Shown here: positions 11,601 to 23,600 of the stretch, piece by piece
Layout: every line of letters begins with the position of its first letter
Position numbering within the stretch: position 1 is the first letter of the stretch
Assembly (NCBI GenBank): GCA_024195265.1
Contig: JAJLRJ010000013.1
Coordinates: forward strand, 5,372,612-5,436,611
DNA length: 64,000 nt
Direction: 5' to 3'
Source of the DNA: Dendrophyllia cribrosa
Taxonomy: Eukaryota; Cnidaria; Anthozoa; Scleractinia; Dendrophylliidae
The notes under the pieces: model-generated
Databases searched by the model: none
The model's input: the letters and a program-made list of their open reading frames with translations, nothing else
What the model was told of the DNA's origin: nothing
Position numbers and translations under genes: made by a program

Positions 11601-14600
11601 GCCACTTGCTTTGATAGAACGCTAATCCATCTTATTGTCACACTCCCATCACTTTGTTCGCCTGTACCTATTTTATAAACGTGCTCCTAGTTTAGAAATG
11701 CGTATGATAATCATAATCACCTTACTTTATCTTCAGTTGATCTAAGTGTCCCATCATGTTGACATTCATTGTAGCCTTTTAAAAGTCTCAAGCCACACCG
11801 ACCCTCAGATTTATTTAAAAAAGATAGCCCTAATAACGACTATACCACCGCACGTTAGCAGTGATTTCATAGAATTATGGGATTCATGTTGTGTGTATGA
11901 ATCATGAATTTAGAGTTACCAAGACCACCACTTTTCCCTTCCCCTTTCCTTTTTCGATTTACGTTTGTTCATTCAAATCGTCTGTAAAAGAGACTAAGGA
12001 GTCAGATTCACTTAACTGGTTTTACTCAGGATCTTTTCTAACCAGACTAACATGATATGCACTGTTTGGTTTAATTCGTAACAGTCATTAAAAAAATTAA
12101 ACGTATGCCAAGGAGTATGGATGATGTGATAAAGGCCAAAATAATAACGAGTTGCCATGCTACATTTAGTTATTTACCTTTCCTGAAGCATCTCCTCTTT
12201 CGGCGCAAAATCTGCCTGGCACTAAGGGCCCTGTTAAATACTTGCATACACGAGATTCGTCCACGGAAATAGCTTCGAACACCAATACGAGCTCCCATTC
12301 TTACGGGGTAGTTGGTGGCCAGTCTTATTCGACCGATATATGTACTGACAGTGAACCGTCTATTGAGAAACAACTTCGCGCGCCCAGTTCGTTGGTTGTA
12401 AGTTGTACCAACAAACTGCCATCGTCCACGTATCACTCGTCTGCTCTTTACCGGTTTGGTCCAGCGGAGTCTTCCACGACCCCTAAACTGTGCATACAGC
12501 GTTCTTGATGAAACCATCCAGAAATGGACGCCCCAACCGTTCGGCTTGTAGTTGAAGATGGGTCCCGCGTTTCCCTGATGGTAGATCCACGCCAGGAGTG
12601 TAATGGATCGTTTTGTGTCCAACCTCCCTCGATTTGGAAATTGAATGTAACTGTTCGACCTACCATAGAAGTAATAGGAACCGTGAGGTTTTCCATCGGG
12701 GCCTGGAGCGAGTCTGACATGACTGAGTATTCCCGACGGGTTTCGGAACCTGCTGATATCCCTGCCACGTGTTCGTGACGTCAGTGGGTATACAGCGACG
12801 GCGCGTACATGACCTAAAATGAAGTAAATAAACGGTATTATGTTCAGAGTGGCTAAATAACCTTTCAGGTGGGCGTTGATAACAGGTTTCCATAGCATAA
12901 AGCGAACATGGAGTATTTCTCCCAATAGAGACGAGAGTTATGTTCATCGGAATATTTCCCTGGACAATATTCCCCCCGTTTACTTTGCCACTTGCTTTGA
13001 TAGAACGCTAATCCATCTTATTGTCACACTCCCATCACTTTGTTCGCCTGTACCTATTTAATAAATAAGCTCTTAGTTTAGAAATGCGTATAATAATCAT
13101 ATGCACCTTATTTTGTCATCAGTTGATCTAAGTGTCCCATCATGTCGACATGCATTACAGTATTTTGAAATCGAAAACTAACGGCACCAAAGAGAAGTGT
13201 TGCTCAATGGCTTTAATTTGAGAGGTCACCTTTTAGGATTTCACCCACACCATAAAATTAGAGCCGTCTTGTACAGCAAAGAAAGGACTTCAAGAATGCC
13301 ACCATTAAATGTTTTCAACGTAACTTAAATGGACAGTGTCAGGTATTTTACTTACAACAAGGAAAGCCAGTTATATTTGTATATTAACTCATCAACAAAA
13401 GCAGTTTTTGAAAATTACCAGTTCATCTACTCTGGGTTAGATTAACTGCCGACAATTAAAGGTAAACCGCAATTCACACTACTAATATAATTTTATAAAC
13501 TTTCATTCCCTTTTAAAAGCCCTAATGTTTCCCTTATTAAGGCTTGTTTAGTAGCCGATCTGGCCAATGCAAAAATAACAAAACACCACTCAAGCAAAGG
13601 TTGGTGAGCCTGTGAAAGTTGTAATAAAACTACATGCAATGAAATACATTATTATGTAATGATGTTACGCTGATACCTCTCATTTGTAACTAAGGGCTGG
13701 ATGTTATTAAACGTATATACATCACCTCTTCTTGGCGGTCGAACAGGCCGCGCTCCTGTGATAAAATAACGAAGATGATGAGCGTTGTAATTGGGTCCTG
13801 CTTTGTAGTGAAAAGACGCATCGCTGATGTCAGTCAGTGGTTTGACTGACTTGTGTGTAAGTGATCAGGGTACAAAATGTGATGGAGATAGTTTTGAAAG
13901 CGATTTTTGCACCTTCGATTTACCGACAAAAACAAAGAAAAATTGTCGATTCAGCCGACAATCATCAAAGAGAGATCCTAGAAAGCCCGGTGAGAGTGAC
14001 TAGAAACACTTTAGTGTTTGTTGTGGAACGATGTTAAAGTGCCTATGAAATGAAATTTATTTTTTGATGTATCGAAAGTTTCACCTTTTTAGACCTGGGA
14101 ATAAAAGGTTTAAAGTGTTAGGGACGATGCGAAATGCTTTTTTTATGGTCTCAAAGTTAGGTTGTTGGCGCTAAAAAGTGGCTCCAATTTGTGCGCGGCC
14201 AAAACCAGTGTCATATTACACTGTGACGTAAATAGTTGTACAAACTGCTGCGGGAATATAGAGAACAAGAGAGCTGACAAGAGACGTCGCTAGAGGTGGA
14301 CCAATATTATGTGGCGAGCGGCCTCAAACATACGAGATATTAGAATTCTTCGATAACGGAGGGTGTAACAAAGCTTTATTTTGCTCCAGAGGAAAATAGG
14401 CCGGCGAAATACACGAAATTTGTTCGTCGACATCGGAAAGGGTACGTCAAGCGATGTTGTTTTCAATGAAAGCGCTTATTGTTAAGATTAATATTATTTT
14501 GCAAAAGAAAATAACATTCCGGCCGGTGAGGCCGTTTAATCAAGCATAATTTTTCCAATCCATATCCTGTTTGGAAGTTCCTTCAAGCCTCGGCTCGACT

Positions 14601-17600
14601 GGAGAGCCGTCGAAGTCAGTGAGGCCTACAAAAATATACTGACTCGATCGGCACTGACTGGCGAGTAATATAAATGTTTATACGGTATTCCGAATTATAA
14701 AATTCAAAGTGCAGCGACGCAAGTGTTCACTGGAAGGCGTCTATTCTACGGAACATCTATCAAAAATCTACACGTACAAATGCGTAAGACTATTCGAAAC
14801 AAAATACATCGCTGAATTATTGCGTGTTCGATCAGATCAATTTTTATACAATGAAATATAAATCAGACATAAATGTAAACACAATACTTTGAACTCACTT
14901 ACAAGCCGCCAAGTGGTTAAAATTTCCAGAAACGATCAATCGCTGGCAAGACACTGAACTAAGAAGCATAATTATTACGTATATACTTGAGTTCAAACAT
15001 TTTGAATAAATAAATAAAAAAATACGCTATCAAGGCACCTTGCCGCTAAAAATACACCATTCACATTCAATTCAGCAAGCCGCCTGAAAAACACCACCTC
15101 AGATATGCATAACATATCAGTATAATTTAGAAACTTTCAACTAGCAAGCCGCCAAGACATATCCTTCGCATTGAAAAAAGAACTTTAAGTAGACGAGCGA
15201 ATTGCCAAGCCGATAAAATTAGTTCATAACCTCCACGCGCGATCAATGAACTTCAGAGAAGAACGGCCGAGTTGCTAATGCGCTAATATCATGATTGTTT
15301 GTACTACAAATATATCGTTCTCGTTCGATAAACGCTAGTCAACGAGCCACTAAAAAGAAATAACAAAAACGCCTCTGCGTTCAATAAGCTTACAACTCAA
15401 CTGGCGAACCACTGAGACGCTGTGCTACTGAAATGTATACCTTTCACGTTCAATAATCTAAATGATCAAAGTCCGTCTTCTTCATGTTCACTTCCTTCGC
15501 TCAAGCGGCACAGTCGGTTCGTCTCGCTACGGCAAAACTACAGTGGACACGATCATTTCATTGATCAAGAGTGATCCGAAACTGATCCTCTTCACCTTCA
15601 GAGGACTGTAAAGAAACAAATTAGGCGCTGTCTGACATTTGTACAGCCAAAAACGTTGGCAAAATGACCATCACGCTAAAGGATTCCAAGGGAATTATAG
15701 CGTAAACAAACCAATGTGTCATACTATTTACGTAATTTACGTCATCACGCACGCCCACTCGCCCCCAGGCTCTCCAAAAATTGGAGCCACTTTTCAACCG
15801 AAGTGACGCATCTTCGAGGGGCTAAAAAAAACGATTTTCTTTCTTTTCCTCGGGAAATGATTATTGTTTTCGTTCTTTGGACATAATAAACTAATGAAAA
15901 ACGATGAAAAAAAATTCATTTCATAGGCACTTTAAGCTTGGAGTTCAACAGAAGTCATGAAAAATAATTATGGTAAGTTGTAACCGTACCTCTGCAAGCT
16001 CGTCGTCCAATAGTTCGTACTATGGAGGGAAGGCTCCTGAATCCTGCCGTCAGCACATGGCTCCAGCGTCTCCCAGCTATTTGAAACAACTGTCCTTTGT
16101 TGAACTTATGACCTATTCCTACCGCATAACATTTGATGTGTCTTGCACGAAACATTCGACCCGGACCCGAGACGCCGTCATACGATTTTCCGTCAGTCAT
16201 CACTATGGCAACCTAAAATGTGAAGTCAACATATCCGTTTAATCGAGTGTGTTCTATTTATCGTTGGTCAAGATTTCTCACTGTGCATAGCTTGTTAAAC
16301 GTTTTATAAAAATTGTTAACAAGTTGTTTACCATAAAAACCGATAGAAACATAAAAGGACACTGTCCCGACACTGTCCGGCCGAAATAGCGAAATTTCGC
16401 TTATCTTATTTTCATGTTATATCGCCAAATGCCGCCAAATATACAACTTAATTGGATAACAAGATTCTTTAGAGGAAAATACAAGCACTAGTTTTGAGAT
16501 AAAGTGCAGGATTGGAAGGATGGAAATGGATTACAGTTCATCAAATTTGATTTCGTGACAGGCGGTCGAGAAAAACCAGACTTGCCATTCTTCAGATTCT
16601 TGTGCCGCTATTTTGTATCTTTATCAAATATTTCTTTGCTTTCATTATTTTTGGTGATTTTGTCTTTCTATTTCAAGATAATATAGTAAGTTTAAAGTGC
16701 CCCTGTGATCAAATTTTTGATTTTCATTTTTTCACATGTTCGTGTACAATTAGACTTTCTTACTCATCTTGCCAAATTTCAATTTATCACGAACATCAGA
16801 AGTCATTTTATTTTAACATTTATTTCCGAGAATTTACGGCCGCCATTAATGAACCTTGTTCCAAAGCTTGGTTGCGGATGGGAGAAAGTGACGTCAAAGG
16901 CTCAAACATACCTCACGGGTTGAAATTATAATAACAATCAGCATTGAAAATTGCACGAAGAACAAGTCCAAAGTTTTTGTTTCTTTTCGCATGATTTTCA
17001 ATACTTATTGTTATTATAATTTCAACCCGTGAGGTATGTTTGAGTCTTTGACGTCACTTCCTCCCATTCGCAACCAAGCCTTGGAACAAGGTTGATTAAT
17101 GGCGGCCCTAAATTCTCGGAAATAAATGTTAAAATAAAATGACTTCTGATGTTCGTAATGGATAGAAATTTGGCAAGATGAGTAAGAAAGTCTAACAGTA
17201 CACGAAAATGTAAAAAAATGAAAATCAAAAATTTGATCACAGGGCACTTTAAAGCAAGCTCCTGGCCATAATCATGAAAACACGATATATCGATCAGACG
17301 GGAAAGTGGCCATTTACTGAACACAACAATCACCTTTCGGACTCCTCTCCGTGCGTATCTGAATACTTGACTGTAAGTATAACGCATGGCACGTCCGATT
17401 TTGGTGCCTCCCCTTGGGTACCGTATACGGCTGATCACCCTTAGTATTTTACTCTTACGACGATATTGTCCAAAGCGAAAGATCAGCCAAGGCCTAGACG
17501 AAAACAACACGACTCCGATTCGGGTTTGTCCGCTGTCAGTGTTAAATCTCCTGACGATCGCTTTGACAAAGTTAAGGCATCGTCGGAAGTTTCCTCTGCC

Positions 17601-20600
17601 ATATTGCTCAATACTTCCTGAACCATCAATGATAAAAGCCAAGTCGACGCGGGCACGGCACGCTTTGAAAAAAAAAATGATGCATTAACACAATTGTAAC
17701 AAGACTAGTGTAACAAGACGGAAATGTACGGATTATTTTAAAATTTTATGTCTAATAATTTCACTTAAGGGGAAGCTCAGTTCACCCCGGATAGAATTCT
17801 TCTCCATCGTAGGATTAAAGGGACACTGTCGCCTATTTTTAGTATCACTTTGAAAAGCAAAAAAACATATTTGTTTCAATGAAAACCTTAAAATAATGGT
17901 CCAGTTTTGTTAACAAATACTCTACCAGTGCACAGAAACTAGTATTCGTTATCTTTGGCTGCGGATGGCCAGGATGGAAATGGATTGCAACTTGAAAAAA
18001 TTGGCCAATTTTTTCAAGTTCCCCCCAAGAGTCGTGGAAAAATCGCAGAAAAACTTATTATGGTTTGTTTTTCCTTGAAGAAATCACTTGATATTATCTT
18101 CTTTGTGTTCTAAAAGCAATTTTATGTTTGAGCAAAGGTACTTTGTCACATATTTAGTGTATTTTGACCAAAACACAGCAAAATCTGCGTGACAATGCCC
18201 CTTTAATGTCAGCTGAAAGAAACATCAGGGACAAGTCTCGAACCACTGATACTCAAATTTATCCAAAATTAGCCCAACTAACCACTATTACCACCGTTTC
18301 TTTACGCATGAGTGTGGTGAGTGAATTCATAGAATAATATGCTTTATGTCGCGTGCATGATAAATTTAGACTTACTTCGACCACCACATTTCCGTTCACA
18401 GTCTCTTTTGGTTCTAAAATTATTGGCATTTCCTCTACAGCCACCATAAGTGAATCTCTCGCAGATTCCTTTAGCCCTGTTAAAATACCATCTCGGAATA
18501 GCTGCACGGCAGGGACCAGTGACTTTTGGCAGGTTACAAATGAAGCGTCGTGGTGGTTGGGGTGGTCGCACTACAGTCAAAAATAAAAATTAGCCCGACT
18601 GCAAAAACATTGCAAACATTTGAATTCCCGACGGGTTTCGGAACCTGCTGATATCCCTGCCACGTGTTCGTGACGTCAGTGGGTATACAGCGACGGCGCG
18701 TACATGACCTAAAATGAAGTAAATGAACGGTATTATGTTCAGAGTGGCTAAATAACCTTTCAGGTGGGCGTTGATAACAGGTTTCCATAGCATAAAGCGA
18801 CCATGGAGTATTTCTCCCAATAGAGACGAGAGTTATGTTCATCGGAATATTTCCCTGGACAATATTCCCCCCGTTTACTTTGCCACTTGCTTTGATAGAA
18901 CGCTAATCCATTTTATTGTCACACTCCCATCACTTTGTTCGCCTGTACCTATTTAATAAATAAGCTCTTAGTTTAGAAATGCGTATAATAATCATATGCA
19001 CCTTATTTTGTCATCAGTTGATCTAAGTGTCCCATCATGTCGACATGCATTACAGTATTTTGAAATCGAAAACTAACGGCTCCAAAGAGAAGTGTTGCTC
19101 AATGGCTTTAATTTGAGAGGTCACCTTTTAGGATTTCACCCACACCATAAAATTAGAGCCGTCTTGTACAGCAAAGAAAGGACTTCAAGAATGCCACCAT
19201 TAAATGTTTTCAACGTAACTTAAATGGACAGTGTCAAATATTTTACTTACAGCAAGGAAAGCCAGTTATATTTGTATATTAACTCATCAACAAAAGCAGT
19301 TTTTGAAAATTACCAGTTCATCTACTCTGGGTTAGATTAACTGCCGACAATTAAAGGTAAACCGCAATTCACACTACTAATATAATTTTATAAACTTTCA
19401 TTCCCTTTTAAAAGCCCTAATGTTTCCCTTATTAAGGCTTGTTTAGTAGCCGATCTGGCCAATGCAAAAATAACAAAACACCACTCAAGCAAAGGTTGGT
19501 GAGCCTGTGAAAGTTGTAATAAAACTATATGCAATGAAATACATTATTATGTAATGATGTTACGCTGATACCTCTCATTTGTAACTAAGGGCTGGATGTT
19601 ATTAAACGTATATACATCACCTCTTCTTGGCGGTCGAACAGGCCGCGCTCCTGTGATAAAATAACGAAGATGATGAGCGTTGTAATTGGGTCCTGCTTTG
19701 TAGTGAAAAGACGCATCGCTGATGTCAGTCAGTGGTTTGACTGACTTGTGTGTAAGTGATCAGGGTACAAAATGTGATGGAGATAGTTTTGAAAGCGATT
19801 TTTGCACCTTCGATTTACCGACAAAAACAAAGAAAAATTGTCGATTCAGCCGACAATCATCAAAGAGAGATCCTAGAAAGCCCGGTGAGAGTGACTAGAA
19901 ACACTTTAGTGTTTGTTGTGGAACGATGTTAAAGTGCCTATGAAATGAAATTTATTTTTTGATGTATCGAAAGTTTCACCTTTTTAGACCTGGGAATAAA
20001 AGGTTTAAAGTGTTAGGGACGATGCGAAATGCTTTTTTTATGGTCTCAAAGTTAGGTTGTTGGCGCTAAAAAGTGGCTCCAATTTGTGCGCGGCCAAAAC
20101 CAGTGTCATATTACACTGTGACGTAAATAGTTGTACAAACTGCTGCGGGAATATAGAGAACAAGAGAGCTGACAAGAGACGTCGCTAGAGGTGGACCAAT
20201 ATTATGTGGCGAGCGGCCTCAAACATACGAGATATTAGAATTCTTCGATAACAGAGGGTGTAACAAAGCTTTATTTTGCTCCAGAGGAAAATAGGCCGGC
20301 GAAATACACGAAATTTGTTCGTCGACATCGGAAAGGGTACGTCAAGCGATGTTGTTTTCAATGAAAGCGCTTATTGTTAAGATTAATATTATTTTGCAAA
20401 AGAAAATAACATTCCGGCCGGTGAGGCCGTTTAATCAAGCATAATTTTTCCAATCCATATCCTGTTTGGAAGTTCCTTCAAGCCTCGGCTCGACTGGAGA
20501 GCCGTCGAAGTCAGTGAGGCCTACAAAAATATACTGACTCGATCGGCACTGACTGGCGAGTAATATAAATGTTTATACGGTATTCCGAATTATAAAATTC

Positions 20601-23600
20601 AAAGTGCAGCGACGCAAGTGTTCACTGGAAGGCGTCTATTCTACGGAACATCTATCAAAAATCTACACGTACAAATGCGTAAGACTATTCGAAACAAAAT
20701 ACATCGCTGAATTATTGCGTGTTCGATCAGATCAATTTTTATACAATGAAATATAAATCAGACATAAATGTAAACACAATACTTTGAACTCACTTACAAG
20801 CCGCCAAGTGGTTAAAATTTCCAGAAACGATCAATCGCTGGCAAGACACTGAACTAAGAAGCATAATTATTACGTATATACTTGAGTTCAAACATTTTGA
20901 ATAAATAAATAAAAAAATACGCTATCAAGGCACCTTGCCGCTAAAAATACACCATTCACATTCAATTCAGCAAGCCGCCTGAAAAACACCACCTCAGATA
21001 TGCATAACATATCAGTATAATTTAGAAACTTTCAACTAGCAAGCCGCCAAGACATATCCTTCGCATTGAAAAAAGAACTTTAAGTAGACGAGCGAATTGC
21101 CAAGCCGATAAAATTAGTTCATAACCTCCACGCGCGATCAATGAACTTCAGAGAAGAACGGCCGAGTTGCTAATGCGCTAATATCATGATTGTTTGTACT
21201 ACAAATATATCGTTCTCGTTCGATAAACGCTAGTCAACGAGCCACTAAAAAGAAATAACAAAAACGCCTCTGCGTTCAATAAGCTTACAACTCAACTGGC
21301 GAACCACTGAGACGCTGTGCTACTGAAATGTATACCTTTCACATTCAATAATCTAAATGATCAAAGTCCGTCTTCTTCATGTTCACTTCCTTCGCTCAAG
21401 CGGCACAGTCGGTTCGTCTCGCTACGGCAAAACTACAGTGGACACGATCATTTCAGTTGATCAAGAGTGATCCGAAACTGATCCTCTTCACCTTCAGAGG
21501 ACTGTAAAGAAACAAATTAGGCGCTGTCTGACATTTGTACAGCCAAAAACGTTGGCAAAATGACCATCACGCTAAAGGATTCCAAGGGAATTATAGCGTA
21601 AACAAACCAATGTGTCATACTATTTACGTAATTTACGTCATCACGCACGCCCACTCGCCCCCAGGCTCTCCAAAAATTGGAGCCACTTTTCAACCGAAGT
21701 GACGCATCTTCGAGGGGCTAAAAAATGATTTTCTTTCTTTTCCTCGGGAAATGATTATTGTTTTCGTTCTTTGGACATAATAAACTAATGAAAAACGATG
21801 AAAAAAAATTCATTTCATAGGCACTTTAAGCTTGGAGTTCAACAGAAGTCATGAAAAATAATTATGGTAAGTTGTAACTGTACCTCTGCAAGCTCGTCGT
21901 CCAATAGTTCGTACTATGGAGGGAAGGCTCCTGAATCCTGCCGTCAGCACATGGCTCCAGCGTCTCCCAGCTATTTGAAGCAACTGTCCTTTGTTGAACT
22001 TATGACCTATTCCTACCGCATAACATTTGATGTGTCTTGCACGAAACATTCGACCCGGACCCGAGACGCCGTCATACGATTTTCCGTCAGTCATCACTAT
22101 GGCAACCTAAAATGTGAAGTCAACATATCCGTTTAATCGAGTGTGTTCTATTTATCGTTGGCCAAGATTTCTCACTGTGCATAGCTTGTTAAACGTTTTA
22201 TAAAAATTTTTAACAAGTTGTTTACCATAAAAACCGATAGAAACATAAAAGGACACTGTCCCGACCCTGTCCCGACACTGTCCCGCCGAAATAGCGAAAT
22301 TTCGCTTATCTTATTTTCATGTTATATCGCCAAATGCCACCAAATATACAACTTAATTGGATAACAAGATTCTTTAGAGGAAAATACCAGCACTAGTTTT
22401 GAGATAAAGTGCAGGATTGGAAGGATGGAAATGGATTACAGTTCATCAAATTTGATTTCGTGACGGGCGGTCGAGAAAAACCAGACTTGCCATTCTTGTG
22501 CATTTTGACTTTTTTTGCTGCTATTTTGTCTCTTTAGCAAATATTTCTTTGCTTTCATTATTTTTGGTGATTTTGTCTTTCTATTTCAAGATAATATAGT
22601 AAGTTTAAGGCAAGGTCCTGGTCATAATCATGAAAACACGATATATCAATCAGACGGGTAAGTGGCCCTTTACTGAACACAACAATCACCTTTCGGACTC
22701 CTCTCCGTGCGTATCTGAATACTTGACTGTAAGTATAACGCATGGCACGTCCGATTTTGGTGCCTCCCCTTGGGTACCGTATACGGCTGATCGCTCTTAG
22801 TATTTTACTCTTACGACGATATCGTCCAAAGCGAAAGATCAGCCAAGGCTTAGACGAAAACAACACGACTCCGATTCGGGTTTGTCCGCTGTCAGTGTTA
22901 AATCTCCTGACGATCGCTTTGACAAAGTTAAGGCATCGTCGGAAGTTTCCTCTGCCATATTGCTCAATACTTCCTGAACCATCGATGATAAAAGCCAAGT
23001 CGACGCGGGCACGGCACGCTTTGAAAAAAAAAATGATGCATTAACACAAGACTAGTGTAACAAGACGGAAATGTACGGATTATTTTAAAATTTTATGTCT
23101 AATAATTTCACTTAAAGGGAAGCTCAGTTCACCCCGGATAGAATTCTCCATCGTAGGATTAATGTCAGCTGAAAGGAACATCAGGGAGAACCCTCGAACC
23201 ACGGGATATACTTCATGGTGGGTTTTAATTTATGCACATCAAAGAATCTGGCACTTATTTAGGACTACCCATATCACTACCCATAACAGTAAATAAAAAC
23301 CAACCATTTTAAAATGAGTTTTTAGGATCCCTATGTGATAGGATCCCTATATGGTGTGTTAACATGAAGTATATACCCGAACCACTGACCCTCAAATTTA
23401 TCCAAAATTAGCCCAACTAACCACTATTACTACCGTTTCTTTACGCATGAGTGTGGTGAGTGAATTCATAGAATAATATGCTTTATGTCGCGTGCATGGT
23501 AAATTTAGACTTACTTCGACCACCACATTTCCGTTCACAGTCTCTTTTGGTCCTAAAATTATTGGCATTTCCTCTACAGCCACCATAAGTGAATCTCTCA

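Larger units (their letters stand above)
10784..12815. repeat. 2784-bp tandem duplication, copy 2
   Basis: Second copy of the unit starting at 8000. Similarity to copy 1 is very high up to the acceptor of exon a and falls off beyond it. Confidence 0.8.
12729..18607. repeat. 5.9-kb tandem duplication, downstream unit
   Basis: Matches 18624-23746 at an offset of 5895 bp (e.g. acceptor 12813 to 18708). It contains a Kunitz exon, both vWA exons and a linker. It differs by two insertions at TTAA present here only (16696-17248, 17819-18202) and lacks the 175-bp insertion found at 23203 in the other unit. Otherwise only scattered substitutions were noticed. Confidence 0.9.

Noticed and set aside
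8072..12778. Open frames on the + strand opposite each laminin-G-like exon, recurring in all four copies
   Set aside because: They recur only because the exons were duplicated; the minus frame has splice sites, domain motifs and conserved residues, the plus frames none.
16504..16931. Plus-strand hydrophobic open frames
   Set aside because: Lie entirely in MITE family B and the 553-bp foldback; no domain, not kept in the other duplicate.
17022..17317. Extension of the vWA frame past AAG|GTGATT into repeat sequence
   Set aside because: The phase-0 donor joins exactly to VAIVMTDGKS at 16212 and restores the vWA fold; the read-through is MITE sequence.
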